A DNA stretch of 64,000 nucleotides from CAYTZH01 sp964442285 (GCA_964442285.1 CAYTZH010000004.1:118621-182620); one strand, 5' to 3'. Positions 23,788 through 32,595 are shown, counted from the stretch's first letter. Program-made: numbers and translations. Notes: a model not told the origin generated them from the letters alone.

Positions 23788-24477
23788 ATGGGAACGACGA
23801 GAGCGCTCGGCGTCCGATCCGTCGCGGACGGGGTCGGGGGCATGGGCTCCACGGTGTGCGCGCTGCACTGCCTCGCGAGGCCCGCCCTGAGCTGGGCGGG
23901 GACGGCATTGCCGGGCCCACGTTCGCAGCTTCAGGGCTCGCCGGAGCCCCGTAGGAGGTCTCTCCTGGCGCTCGCGTGCGTCGCCGCCGCCCTGTCGGCC
24001 GCTCCGGCGGCGGCCGAGGGGGACGACGCGCGCCACCAGCACGTCGCACCGCACGGCGGTACCCTCATCGTATTCGGCGAAGAGTTCGCCCATCTGGAGC
24101 TGGTCCTCGATCCGGAGACCGGGAAGGTCACGGCGTACGTCCTCGACGGGGAGGCGGAGCGCGGCGTCCCCGTCCAGCAAGCCTCCCTGGGGATCGACGT
24201 CCAGCCGGAAGGCGGAAGCCGCTTCACCGTGGGGCTCGTGCCGGTGGAGAACGTGCTCACCGGCGAGACCCGCGGCAACACGTCGCAGTTCGCGGGTCGC
24301 TCCGACCGGCTGAAGGGGCTGCGCCGCTTCGAGGGCGAGGTCCGCCGGCTCGAGGTCAAGGGGCAGCGCTTCGAGGGCGTGTCCTTCCGATTCCCGGAAG
24401 GCAACGAAACCCACGAGGACCACGAGGACCACGAGGACCACGAGGACCACGAGGACCACGAGGAGGAAGCGCCGTGA
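23788..24477 (+). CDS. Periplasmic metal-binding protein with MerC-like N-terminus and HED-repeat tail
   Basis: 229 residues from ATG 23788 (GAGGAG upstream). Residues 1-40 contain 'DGVGGMGSTVCALHCLARPAL', the CAxHC pattern of MerC-type membrane proteins, but it is cut short. Then comes an independent signal-peptide-like stretch ('RRRSLLALACVAAALSAAPAAA') and a soluble domain beginning 'DDARHQHVAPHGGTLIVFGEEFAHLELVLDPETGKV'. The C-terminus is five HED units plus HEE, an obvious metal-binding tail. The likeliest reading is a decayed merC joined to a secreted metal-binding protein. A perfect AGGAGG at 23953-23958 lies six bases before an in-frame CTG (23965), so the secreted part may start there. 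Its stop overlaps the DUF3299 gene start (GTGA). Confidence 0.65.
   Translation: MGTTRALGVRSVADGVGGMGSTVCALHCLARPALSWAGTALPGPRSQLQGSPEPRRRSLLALACVAAALSAAPAAAEGDDARHQHVAPHGGTLIVFGEEFAHLELVLDPETGKVTAYVLDGEAERGVPVQQASLGIDVQPEGGSRFTVGLVPVENVLTGETRGNTSQFAGRSDRLKGLRRFEGEVRRLEVKGQRFEGVSFRFPEGNETHEDHEDHEDHEDHEDHEEEAP
24412..24465 (+). repeat. 9-bp coding microsatellite CACGAGGAC
   Basis: Five perfect CACGAGGAC units (24412-24456) followed by CACGAGGAG (24457-24465), encoding (His-Glu-Asp)5-His-Glu-Glu. In-frame copy-number change would alter the number of metal-ligand triplets without breaking the gene. Confidence 0.95.
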
Positions 24478-25085
24478 CCGAGGAGGCTCCCCAGCGAGCG
24501 GCCATGGCCCGGGAGCGGCCGCGCTACTGGCGCTGGCTCAAGTACGCGGTGATCGCCGTCTACCTGTTGGGGCTCGCCCTGGCGCCGCAGCTGATGTCCC
24601 TCAGCTTCCGCAGCACGCCGGCGGTCGCCGAGGCCGAGCTCGAGGGAGAAGAGCGGGAGCGCTTCGAGACGGTCTCCTGGGAGCTCCTCGGCGGCTTCGC
24701 CTACGACTTCGCGACCCCGGGCCTGCTCGAGGACCCGTCCCCCGAGGTCCTGGCCGAGCGCCACGAGCGTCTCTTCCCGGCCGAGGTGCGCGCGCTCGAC
24801 CAGAGCCCGGTCGCGGTGCGCGGCTTCGTGCTTCCCATCGCGATGCAGGACGGGCGCGTCACGGAGTTCATCCTCGCCGCCAAGAACGAGATCGGCTGCT
24901 GCTTCGGCGACGGGCTCTCCATGAACCAGTGGATCCATGTCGCCGCTCCGGAGGGCCGCGCCTTCGATCTCAAGCCGCTGGCCGTCGCCACGGTGCTGGG
25001 CCTGCTCGAGGTCGGCGAGGAGGTGGATCGGGGCGTCGTCCTGAGCCTCTATCGCATGCGCGGGGCGACGGTCCGCGCCGGGTGA
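24474..25085 (+). CDS. DUF3299 family protein
   Basis: 203 residues from GTG 24474, overlapping the previous stop as GTGA. One transmembrane anchor near the N-terminus ('YAVIAVYLLGLALAPQLMSL'). The conserved part is 'VAVRGFVLPIAMQDGRVTEFILAAKNEIGCCFGDGLSMNQWIHV', the DUF3299 core with its Cys pair and Asn. The family recurs next to MacB-like ABC genes and His-rich proteins in Zur-controlled operons such as the Pseudomonas PA4063-PA4066 group; its molecular role is unknown. Context here is the same. Likely periplasm-facing, membrane-anchored. Confidence 0.8.
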   Translation: MTEEAPQRAAMARERPRYWRWLKYAVIAVYLLGLALAPQLMSLSFRSTPAVAEAELEGEERERFETVSWELLGGFAYDFATPGLLEDPSPEVLAERHERLFPAEVRALDQSPVAVRGFVLPIAMQDGRVTEFILAAKNEIGCCFGDGLSMNQWIHVAAPEGRAFDLKPLAVATVLGLLEVGEEVDRGVVLSLYRMRGATVRAG

Positions 25086-25759
25086 CCCAGGCCCTCCGCA
25101 TCGACGGGCTGCGCAAGAGCTACGCCACGCCGGAGGGCACCCTGCAGGCCGTGATCGATCTGCCGGCCTTCTCGCTGGCGGAGCGCGAGCAGGTGGCGCT
25201 CCACGGGCGGAGCGGCTGCGGCAAGACCACGCTGCTCCATCTCATCGCCGGCATCCTCCGCCCCGACGCCGGCCGCATCTTCGTGGCGGACGCGGAGATG
25301 ACGGGCCGCCGCGAGGGCGAGCGGGACCGCCTGCGCGGCCGGCTGGTGGGCTACGTCTTCCAGAGCTTCAACCTGCTGGCGGCCTACTCCGCCCTCGAGA
25401 ACGTGCTCCTGGCCATGCACTTCGGCGCTGGCGAGGACGAGGATCGCGCGAAGCACCTCCTCGAGCGGGTGGGGCTCGCGGACCGCATGCACTACCGGCC
25501 TGCGCAGCTCTCCCTGGGGCAGCGTCAGCGGGTGGCCGTCGCGCGGGCGCTCGCGAACCGGCCGGCCCTCGTCCTCGCGGACGAGCCCACGGGCAACCTC
25601 GATCCGGCCAACGCCGCCTCGGCGCTCGCCCTGCTGCGGGAGACCGCCGCGGAGGTGGGCGCCGCCCTGCTGCTGGTGAGCCACGACCAGGACGTCCTGG
25701 GCGCCTTCGAGCGCTGCGAGGCGTTCGACGCCCTCGCCCGGCCGGGGACGGCCTCGTGA
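25082..25759 (+). CDS. ABC transporter ATP-binding protein (MacB/LolD type)
   Basis: 225 residues from GTG 25082 (GTGA overlap). Walker A 'GRSGCGKTT', Q-loop 'VFQSFNLLAAYSALENV', signature 'LSLGQRQRVAVARAL' (LSxGQ), Walker B 'LVLADEPTGNLD' and H-loop 'LVSHD' are all present. The length and the 'FQSFNLL' Q-loop place it with LolD/MacB/FtsE-like ATPases that drive mechanotransmission rather than import through a channel. It pairs with the FtsX-like permease that begins four bases inside its 3' end. Confidence 0.93.
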   Translation: MTQALRIDGLRKSYATPEGTLQAVIDLPAFSLAEREQVALHGRSGCGKTTLLHLIAGILRPDAGRIFVADAEMTGRREGERDRLRGRLVGYVFQSFNLLAAYSALENVLLAMHFGAGEDEDRAKHLLERVGLADRMHYRPAQLSLGQRQRVAVARALANRPALVLADEPTGNLDPANAASALALLRETAAEVGAALLLVSHDQDVLGAFERCEAFDALARPGTAS

Positions 25760-27015
25760 GGGCGGGTCTGACGCTGCTGGTACGCCGCAGCCTGCGGGAG
25801 CACGCCTTCTCGTCCTGCATCACGATCGCCTCCGTCGCCCTGGCGACAGGCCTCGTCCTGGCCGTCTTCGCCATCCAGAAGCAGAGCCTGCGCGCCTTCA
25901 CCGCCGGGCCGCTGGGCTTCGACGCCGTCCTCGGGGCCCGCGGGAGCCAGCTCCAGCTGGTGCTGAACGCGGTCTTCCACCTCGAGACCTCCCCCGGTAA
26001 CATCCCGTGGGCGCTGTACGAAGCGATCGCCCGCGACCCCCAGGTCGAGCGTGCCATTCCCTACGCCGTCGGCGACAACTATCGCGGCTTCCGCATCGTC
26101 GGGACCCTGGGCGAGCTCTTCAGCGAGACGCGCGCCGGGAGCGGCCCTACACTGCGCATCGCCGCGGGCGGGCGACTCTTCGATCCGGCGCAACAGGAGG
26201 CGGTGATCGGAAGCCGCGTCGCACGGGAGACCGGACTGGACCCGGGAGACTCGTTCCATCCCTATCACGGTCTCGTGTTCGACGAGGACGCCCGCCACGC
26301 CGAGGAGTACGTGGTCGCGGGCATCCTCGAGCCGAGCAACACGCCCGCCGACCGCGTGATCTGGATCCCCCTGGAAGGGATCTACCGCATGGCGGGTCAC
26401 GTGCTCCGGGGCGCGGGCGAGACCTACGAGGCGGCCCCGGGCGCGGCGATCCCCGACGAGCACAAGGAGGTCAGCGCCGTGATGCTGGAGCTCGCGGCTC
26501 CCCAGGCGGGCTTCTTCCTGGACCAGACCATCAACAAGCAGGGGAAGGTCGCGACGCTGGCCTGGCCCATCGGCCGGGTGATGGCGGAGCTCTTCGACAA
26601 GCTCGGCTGGGCCATCCGCGTGCTCGGGCTCGTGGCCTACCTGGTCGTCCTCGTCGCGGCCGGCTCGATCCTCGCCAGCATCGTGAACACGATGCAGCAG
26701 CGGCGCCGCGACTTCGCTGTCCTGCGCGCGCTGGGAGCACGCCGCCGCACCGTCTCGGCGGCGATCGTCGGGGAGGCCGCCAGCATCGGCGCGCTCGGTG
26801 CCGCCCTCGGCTACGTCGTCTACGCGGGGATCTTCGCCCTGGCCCGGACCCTCGTGCGCAGCGAGACGGGCGTGGTGCTGGGCCCGTGGGTCTGGCACCC
26901 GGTCTTCGCCATCGCCCCCGCCGCGGTGGTGCTCCTGGCGGCGCTCGCCGGCGCCATCCCCGCCCGGCTGGCCTACCGCACCGACGTCGCCCACCACCTC
27001 GTGCCTCCGAGCTGA
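25756..27015 (+). CDS. FtsX/MacB-type ABC transporter permease
   Basis: 419 residues from GTG 25756 (GTGA overlap). One N-terminal transmembrane helix, a periplasmic domain of about 240 residues (MacB-PCD-like: 'GPLGFDAVLGARGSQLQLVLNAVFHLETSPGNIP'), then three C-terminal helices with the FtsX motif 'ASIVNTMQQRRRDFAVLRALGARRRTVSAAIVGEA'. This is the standard type VII ABC layout. The partner ATPase is upstream. In related metal operons such pairs are linked to zinc acquisition, but whether they move metal, lipoprotein or a binding protein is not established. Confidence 0.9.
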   Translation: MRAGLTLLVRRSLREHAFSSCITIASVALATGLVLAVFAIQKQSLRAFTAGPLGFDAVLGARGSQLQLVLNAVFHLETSPGNIPWALYEAIARDPQVERAIPYAVGDNYRGFRIVGTLGELFSETRAGSGPTLRIAAGGRLFDPAQQEAVIGSRVARETGLDPGDSFHPYHGLVFDEDARHAEEYVVAGILEPSNTPADRVIWIPLEGIYRMAGHVLRGAGETYEAAPGAAIPDEHKEVSAVMLELAAPQAGFFLDQTINKQGKVATLAWPIGRVMAELFDKLGWAIRVLGLVAYLVVLVAAGSILASIVNTMQQRRRDFAVLRALGARRRTVSAAIVGEAASIGALGAALGYVVYAGIFALARTLVRSETGVVLGPWVWHPVFAIAPAAVVLLAALAGAIPARLAYRTDVAHHLVPPS

Positions 27016-27019
27016 CCCC

Positions 27020-29185
27020 ATGGTGGATTTCCTCTTCAGCCTGGTTCCCGAGACCGCGTGGGTCTTCTACGAGGGCTCTCTCTACATCTTGCTGGGATTC
27101 GCCATTGCCGGGCTGCTCCACGAGTTCCTGCCCACCGACCTGATCGCCCGCCACCTGGGCCGCGACAACCCGCGCTCCATCGCCACGGCGGCGCTCTTCG
27201 GCGCCCCGATCCCCCTGTGCTCGTGCGGGGTCCTGCCCGCGGCGGCGGCCCTGCGGCAGAAGGGGGCCGGACGTTCGCCCACGATGGCCTTCCTGGTCTC
27301 GACCCCGGAGACCGGCGTCGACTCGATCGCCCTCACCTACGGCCTGCTCGGCGGCGTCATGGCCATCGTGCGTCCGGTGGTGGCGGTGCTGACGGCGCTC
27401 GTCGCCGGGCTGCTCTCGATGCTGCTCCCGGGCGAGCACCCGGTCGACGACGCGGCGCTGCGCGATCTCCCGCTGCACGCCCACGAGCACGCCCACGGGC
27501 ACGAGCGCGGGCACGACAGCGTGTCCGGGGACCCCGAGGAGCAGGCCGGAGACGGCGCGTCGGCCCCCCTGCAGACCCTGCGGCAGCGGCTGCGACGCGC
27601 GCTGGACTACGGCTTCGGAACGCTGCTCGACGACCTGGCCTTCTGGCTCCTCGTCGGAATCCTCCTCACCGGCGTCCTCTCCGCGGCCCTGCCCGACGAC
27701 TTCTTCAGCGCCGCGCTGGGCCTCGACCGGGGCCTGCTGCCGATGCTGCTGGTGATCCTGGCGGGCGTGCCGCTCTACCTGTGCGCCAGCGCCTCCACCC
27801 CCGTCGCCGCGGCCCTGGTGGCGAAGGGCCTCTCGCCGGGCGCCGCGCTCGTCTTCCTGCTCGTGGGCCCGGCCACCAACGCGGCCACCATCGCGGTGGT
27901 GGGCCGGCTGCTGGGAGGCCGCCAGCTCCGCATCTACCTGGGCTCCATCATCGGCGTCGCGATCGTCGCCGGCCTGCTCCTCGATGCCCTGGCGGCCGAC
28001 ATGGTGCGCCAGGCCACCCTGGGCGCCCGGGGCGACGGGGACGGCGAGACCCTCACGGTGCTCAAGGTCCTCGCGGCACTCGCCTTCGTGTCCCTCCTGG
28101 CGCTCTCCGGACACCGCACCCGCTTTCGGGAGGGCATCCACGACCTGCGGGACCAGACGACGCGCTTCGGCGAGGCCCTGCGGAGCTTCGAGGCGCGGCG
28201 CCTGGTGAGCCCGCCCTTCCTGGGCGGGGCGGCGCTCCTCCTCGTCCTGGCCCTCCTTCCCAACGCGTTCCTCGTGGTCGATCCCGGCCACCGGGGAATC
28301 GTGCAGCGCTTCGGCCGGGTGGTGGCCGGCGATCTGGCGCCGGGGCTGCACTGGCACTGGCCACCGCCCATCGGACGCGGCACCGCGGTGGACGTGGAGC
28401 GCGTGCGCGAGGTGGCCGTCGGAGCGAGCGCTCCCGGAGGCGCGTTGAGCCTGGGCGCCGACAGCTACTACATCACCGCCGACGAGAACGTGATCGACGT
28501 TCGGGGCGTGCTGCACTACCGGGTGAGCGACCCGGTGCGCTTCGCGCTGGGGCTCGAGAGCGGCGCCCCCCTCCTCGAGAGCCTCGCGCGACGCGAGCTC
28601 GTCCGGATCGCCGCCGCGACCCCCATCGACACGCTCTACACCACTGCCCGCAGCGCCACGGAGGAGGCCTTCCGGCGCGCCGTCGCCCGGCGCGTCGACG
28701 CCCAGGCCCTCGGCATCGAGATCCTCGACGCGCGCCTGCTGGACGTCCACGCCCCTCCCAACGTCCACGACTCCTTCCGGGACGTCGCGAGCGCCGTGGA
28801 GGACCGGGAGCGGGAGATCCACGAGGGGAACGCCTACGCCGCCGAGATCACCACCGAGGCCGAAGGCGAGGCCAGCGCGGTCCGGGAGCAGGCCCGCGCC
28901 GACGCCGCCCGCGCCCGTGCGCTGGCCCAGGGCAGCACCGCCGCGTTCGTGGGCATCTCGAGCGTGCACGAGCAGCATCCGCAGGTCACGGAGACCCGCC
29001 TCTATCTCGAGACCCTCGAGCGGGCGCTCGCCGCGCCGCACAAGTACGTCCACGGCGCTTCGGGCAGCGGCGGCGAGCTCGACCTGTGGATCGGCGGGAC
29101 GGAGAGGCCGCCGCCTGCGCCCGAGCGACCGGGGGCGAGCCGCCAGAGAGCCCTGCCGCCCTTCACCGTCAGGGGGAGCCCATGA
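27020..29185 (+). CDS. SO_0444-type metal permease fused to an SPFH (HflK/stomatin-like) domain
   Basis: 721 residues from ATG 27020. Residues 1-360 are a two-repeat membrane permease (PF03773-like): 'PIPLCSCGVLPAAAALRQKGAG' with CSCG at 67-70, 'STPETGVDS', then 'GVPLYLCASASTPVAAALVAKG' and 'VGPATNAATI', the SO_0444 Cu/Zn efflux family pattern. A His-rich cytosolic or lumenal loop ('LHAHEHAHGHERGHD') spans about 152-166. After a short linker, residues 400-700 form an SPFH/band-7 module: one membrane segment, 'VVDPGHRGIVQRFGRVV', 'GLHWHWPPP', 'VIDVRGVLHYRVSDPVRFAL' and an Ala/Glu-rich coiled coil. The frame is continuous, with no hint of a join. A permease-SPFH fusion is unusual. It is coupled to two more SPFH genes. 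Confidence 0.88.
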   Translation: MVDFLFSLVPETAWVFYEGSLYILLGFAIAGLLHEFLPTDLIARHLGRDNPRSIATAALFGAPIPLCSCGVLPAAAALRQKGAGRSPTMAFLVSTPETGVDSIALTYGLLGGVMAIVRPVVAVLTALVAGLLSMLLPGEHPVDDAALRDLPLHAHEHAHGHERGHDSVSGDPEEQAGDGASAPLQTLRQRLRRALDYGFGTLLDDLAFWLLVGILLTGVLSAALPDDFFSAALGLDRGLLPMLLVILAGVPLYLCASASTPVAAALVAKGLSPGAALVFLLVGPATNAATIAVVGRLLGGRQLRIYLGSIIGVAIVAGLLLDALAADMVRQATLGARGDGDGETLTVLKVLAALAFVSLLALSGHRTRFREGIHDLRDQTTRFGEALRSFEARRLVSPPFLGGAALLLVLALLPNAFLVVDPGHRGIVQRFGRVVAGDLAPGLHWHWPPPIGRGTAVDVERVREVAVGASAPGGALSLGADSYYITADENVIDVRGVLHYRVSDPVRFALGLESGAPLLESLARRELVRIAAATPIDTLYTTARSATEEAFRRAVARRVDAQALGIEILDARLLDVHAPPNVHDSFRDVASAVEDREREIHEGNAYAAEITTEAEGEASAVREQARADAARARALAQGSTAAFVGISSVHEQHPQVTETRLYLETLERALAAPHKYVHGASGSGGELDLWIGGTERPPPAPERPGASRQRALPPFTVRGSP

Positions 29186-30081
29186 GGGCCTTGATCGCGA
29201 TCACCGGAATCCTGCTGCTCGCCCTCCTCGGCCTCACGGCCGCCATCGTCGTGGACGAGACCGAGCACGTGGTCGTCACCCAGTTCGGCCGGCCGGTGGC
29301 GGTGCACAGCGAGGCGGGGCTCTACATCAAGGCACCGGCCCCGCTCCAGCGGACCACACGCTTCGACAAGCGCATCCTCTTCTCGCCCGGCCTGGAGACC
29401 GAGCTCCTCACGGCCGACAAGAAGAACGTTCTCGTCTCCACCTACCTCTCCTGGCGCATCGCCGATCCCCTGAAGTACCTGACGACGCTGCGCACCCGGG
29501 ACTTCGCCGAGGCCCGGCTCCGGGCGCTCGTGCAGTCCGAGCTCGGGAGTGCCCTGGGCGACCTGCCTTTCGACGCGCTCGTGCCCGCGGACAGCGACGG
29601 CGCCGGCCTGGCCCAGCTCGAGCAGCGCGTGCACGCGGCCTCCTCCCGGGTGGCGGCGAGCGACTTCGGGATCGAGGTCACAAGCCTCGGGATCACGCGC
29701 CTCTCGTTCCCCACCCAGAACCTGACGAGCGTCTTCGCGCGCATGCGGGCGGAGCGCGAGCGCATCGCCCGCGGCTTCCGGTCCGAGGGCAAGTCCGAGG
29801 CCCAGAAGATCCGCGCCAAGGCCGACCGCGAGCGCGCGGACATCCTCGCCACCGCCGAGGCCGAGGCGGCGCGACTGCGCGGCGCGGGGGAGGCGGACGC
29901 GGCGCGCACCTACGCCGAGGCCTACGGAGACCACGCGGAGTTCTACGCCTTCCTCCGCACCCTGGAGAGCTACGAGAAGGTCCTGAACGGAAACACCACG
30001 CTCGTGCTGCCGGCCGACTCGCCCTTCCTGGAGCTGCTCCTGTCGCGCCGCCCCCCTTCGGCGGGCACCGAGGGCCGATGA
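29182..30081 (+). CDS. HflC-like SPFH protein
   Basis: 299 residues from ATG 29182 (ATGA overlap with the fusion gene). One N-terminal membrane helix ('LIAITGILLLALLGLTAAIVV'), then the HflC opening 'VDETEHVVVTQFGRPV', 'AGLYIKAPAPLQRTTRFDKRIL', 'TADKKNVLVSTYLSWRI', and the coiled-coil 'RMRAERERIARGFRSEGKSEAQKIRAKADRE' that is almost diagnostic for HflC. In E. coli HflKC forms a large membrane cage around FtsH. No ftsH is present here; context suggests these chains serve the metal transporters. Confidence 0.9.
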   Translation: MRALIAITGILLLALLGLTAAIVVDETEHVVVTQFGRPVAVHSEAGLYIKAPAPLQRTTRFDKRILFSPGLETELLTADKKNVLVSTYLSWRIADPLKYLTTLRTRDFAEARLRALVQSELGSALGDLPFDALVPADSDGAGLAQLEQRVHAASSRVAASDFGIEVTSLGITRLSFPTQNLTSVFARMRAERERIARGFRSEGKSEAQKIRAKADRERADILATAEAEAARLRGAGEADAARTYAEAYGDHAEFYAFLRTLESYEKVLNGNTTLVLPADSPFLELLLSRRPPSAGTEGR

Positions 30082-30983
30082 GCGGGCGGCTCCGGATCGC
30101 GCGCTGGGGCCTGGGCTTCCTCGTCGCCACGGTCTACGTGGCGCTCGGCGTCTACAGCGTCGACTCCGACGAGAGCGCGGTCGCCTTCGTCTTCGGCCGC
30201 GCCGTGGGCCGGGACACCCTGCCGGGCATCCACTGGAACCCGCCCTGGCCCTTCGGGCGCGTGGTCGTCGCGAAGGCCGCGACGAACTTCGTGATGCCCA
30301 TCGGCTACCGGATCGTGCCGACGGCCGGCCGACGCATCTCGGACCTCTGGCTCACGGGCGACACGAACATCGTGAGCGGACGCCTCAACGTGCAGTACAG
30401 CATCGAGAGCCTGACGGACTACCTGGTGGCCCACGAGAATCCCCGGGAGCTGCTGCGCTCCGCCGGGGAGCGGGTGCTCACGCGCTTCCTCGTCTCCGAG
30501 GGCGTCGACGGCGTCCTGGCCAGCCGCCGCGCCGAGCTGCGCTCCGCCGTCCGCGAGGGCGTCCAGGCGCTCCTCGAGGCCGAGGGCGTCGGGATCGCCG
30601 TGCAGTCGGTCACCATCGTGGAGCTCGCGCCACCCCGCGAGGGTCGGGTCCGGGACGCGTTCCAGGACGTGCAGAACGCGAGCGCGGATCGGGAGCGCGC
30701 GGCCCTGGAGGCGCGGGCCTATCGGCGTCAGGTCCTCGCCGAGGCCGAGGGCGAGGCGGAGCGGCTCCTCTCGCAGGCGCGCGCGGATCGCCACCGGCGG
30801 ATCGAGCTGGCCAAGGGCGAGACGGAGCGCTTCCTCGCCCTGGCGCGCGAGCACGCCCGGGCGCCGCGCGTCACGGAGCAGCGGCTCTACCTCGAGACGC
30901 TGGAGCGGCTCCTGCCCAGCCTCGAGACCTACGTGGTCGACTCGGGGGAGGACGGCGCGGTGAACCTGCGAGTGGTGCGATGA
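30078..30983 (+). CDS. HflK-like SPFH protein
   Basis: 301 residues from ATG 30078 (ATGA overlap). One N-terminal membrane helix, then 'YSVDSDESAVAFVFGRAVGRDTLPGIHWNPPWPFGRVVVAK', the HflK-like start, 'LTGDTNIVSGRLNVQYSIESLTDYLVAH', and a C-terminal coiled coil ('ASADRERAALEARAYRRQVLAEAEGEAERLLSQARADRHRR'). It lacks the Gly/Asn-rich N-terminal region of E. coli HflK. Together with the HflC-like protein and the fused SPFH domain it could form a three-component hetero-oligomer. The downstream metal-binding lipoprotein gene overlaps it as ATGA. Confidence 0.88.
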   Translation: MSGRLRIARWGLGFLVATVYVALGVYSVDSDESAVAFVFGRAVGRDTLPGIHWNPPWPFGRVVVAKAATNFVMPIGYRIVPTAGRRISDLWLTGDTNIVSGRLNVQYSIESLTDYLVAHENPRELLRSAGERVLTRFLVSEGVDGVLASRRAELRSAVREGVQALLEAEGVGIAVQSVTIVELAPPREGRVRDAFQDVQNASADRERAALEARAYRRQVLAEAEGEAERLLSQARADRHRRIELAKGETERFLALAREHARAPRVTEQRLYLETLERLLPSLETYVVDSGEDGAVNLRVVR

Positions 30984-31840
30984 AGCCGACGACCGGGACG
31001 GCGCGCGGGGCGCCGTGGGCGGCCGTGCTCCTGGCCCTGGGCGTGGCGGCCTGCGGGAGCGAGCCGGCGCCGGAGTCCCGCCCGCTGGTCATGGTCTCCG
31101 TGCTGCCCCAGAAGTACGTGGTCGACCGCCTCGCGAACGAGCTCGTCCGCGTGGAGTCGATGATCCCGCCCGGTGCGAGCCCCGTGACCTACGAGCCCTC
31201 GCTGGCGAAGATGACCCTGCTCGAGCGCGCCGATCTCTACGTGAAGGTGGGACACCCCCACTTCCCCTTCGAAGAGGCCTGGCTGGGCCGGATCCTGGCG
31301 GAGACGCCCGACTTTCCGGTCGTGGACGGATCGGCCGGCGTGGAGAGCCGGGAGGAGGATCCGCACGTGTGGGTGGCGCCCCGCCACGTGGAGAAGATGG
31401 CCATCGGCATCGAGGCCGCGCTCGAGGAGCTCCTCCCCGATCGCCGCGAAACGCTGCGGGCCAATCTCGCCGCGTTCCGCGCCGAGATCACGGCGCTCGA
31501 CGAGGAGATCCGCGCGCTCCTGGCCGACCGGGAGGGAGGGAGGTTCCTCGTCTTCCATCCCTCCTGGGGCTACTTTGCAGACGCCTACGGTCTCGAGCAG
31601 GTCGCGATCGAGCACGAGCACAAGGCGCCCGCCCCCCACAAGCTCGCCGACCTGATCGAGACGGCCCGGAAGGAGGGCGCCCGGGTGGTCTTCGTGCAGC
31701 CGCAGTTCGACCCGGCCGCGGCCGAGACCCTGGCGCGCGAGATCGGCGCCCGGGTCGAGCCCCTCGACCCCCTGGCCTACGACTGGCCGGCGAACCTGCG
31801 CCGAGCAGCGCGCGCCCTGGCGGAGGGCACGGCCGAGTGA
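30980..31840 (+). CDS. znuA: Metal ABC transporter substrate-binding lipoprotein (ZnuA/TroA family)
   Basis: 286 residues from ATG 30980 (ATGA overlap). A lipoprotein signal ends 'LGVAACGS'. Cluster A-I binding protein: 'VSVLPQKYVVDRLAN', 'PPGASPVTYEPS', 'LYVKVGHPHFPFEEAW', 'EEDPHVWVAPRHVEKMA', 'LVFHPSWGYFADAYGLEQVAIEH' and 'VEPLDPLAYDW'. The three histidines plus the final aspartate give a plausible metal site. It lacks the long His-rich loop of many ZnuA proteins, so zinc is likely but manganese is not excluded. It delivers metal to the ZnuCB-like pair encoded next. Confidence 0.9.
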   Translation: MKPTTGTARGAPWAAVLLALGVAACGSEPAPESRPLVMVSVLPQKYVVDRLANELVRVESMIPPGASPVTYEPSLAKMTLLERADLYVKVGHPHFPFEEAWLGRILAETPDFPVVDGSAGVESREEDPHVWVAPRHVEKMAIGIEAALEELLPDRRETLRANLAAFRAEITALDEEIRALLADREGGRFLVFHPSWGYFADAYGLEQVAIEHEHKAPAPHKLADLIETARKEGARVVFVQPQFDPAAAETLAREIGARVEPLDPLAYDWPANLRRAARALAEGTAE

Positions 31841-32595
31841 CGAGCCCGGCTGCCGAGCTGGCCGGCGTGTCGGTGTCGCTCGGCGGCAATCCCGCCCTCG
31901 AGGACGTAAGCCTCCGGATCGAACCCCGCGACTATCTCGCCATCCTCGGCCCGAATGGCGGCGGGAAGACCACCCTGCTGAAGGTGCTGCTCGGCCTCGT
32001 CGCGCCCGACCGCGGCGAAGTGCGCGTCCTCGGCAAGCCACCCCGCCAGGCGCGCGGGGAGGTGGGCTACGTCCCGCAGTACGTGCGCTTCGATCTCGGG
32101 TTCCCGATCCGGGTACGCGACGTCGTGCGCATGGGGCGGCTCGGAGCCTCGCAGCTCGGGCGCGTCGGCCCCGCGGACCTGGCGTTCGTGGGCGGCGCCC
32201 TCGAACGGGTCGAGATGGGACCTCTCGCCGAGCGGCCCATCGGCGCGCTCTCGGGCGGCCAGCTCCAGCGCGTACTGATCGCGCGCGCCCTGGCGCAGCA
32301 GCCGAAGCTGCTGCTGCTCGACGAGCCCACGGCGAGCCTCGACCAGCGCATCGGCCGCAGCATCTGGGAGCTCTTCGAGGAGCTCTCCCAGGAGATGGCC
32401 GTGGTGGTGGTGTCCCACGACGTCGGCGCCATCTCGCGCTACGTGCGCGGCGTGGCCTGCCTGAACGGCCGCCTCCACGCGCACCCGTCGAAGCAGCTCA
32501 CCCCGGAGATCCTCGAAGCCACCTACGGGTGTCCCGTGGACCTCCTGGCCCACGGGCATCCCCATCGCGTGCTCGAGCCCCACGAGGAGACCTGA
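31837..32595 (+). CDS. znuC: Metal ABC transporter ATP-binding protein
   Basis: 252 residues from GTG 31837 (GTGA overlap). Walker A 'GPNGGGKTT', Q-loop 'VGYVPQYVRFDLGFPIRVRDVV', signature 'LSGGQLQRVLIARAL', Walker B 'LLLLDEPTASLD' and H-loop 'VVSHD' are all present. 'VPQ..RFD..FPI.V.DVV' is typical of Zn/Mn cluster ATPases. The His-rich C-terminus ('LLAHGHPHRVLEPHEE') resembles regulatory tails of ZnuC. Partner of the adjacent permease. Confidence 0.93.
   Translation: MTSPAAELAGVSVSLGGNPALEDVSLRIEPRDYLAILGPNGGGKTTLLKVLLGLVAPDRGEVRVLGKPPRQARGEVGYVPQYVRFDLGFPIRVRDVVRMGRLGASQLGRVGPADLAFVGGALERVEMGPLAERPIGALSGGQLQRVLIARALAQQPKLLLLDEPTASLDQRIGRSIWELFEELSQEMAVVVVSHDVGAISRYVRGVACLNGRLHAHPSKQLTPEILEATYGCPVDLLAHGHPHRVLEPHEET

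Noticed and set aside
24412..24465. CACGAGGAC tandem units considered as a CRISPR-like or non-coding repeat
   Set aside because: Units are 9 bp, contiguous and in frame, encoding His-Glu-Asp; it is a coding microsatellite.
29182..30983. Canonical HflKC-FtsH protease locus
   Set aside because: No ftsH, hflX or hfq is present; the SPFH genes are coupled to metal transporter genes on both sides.
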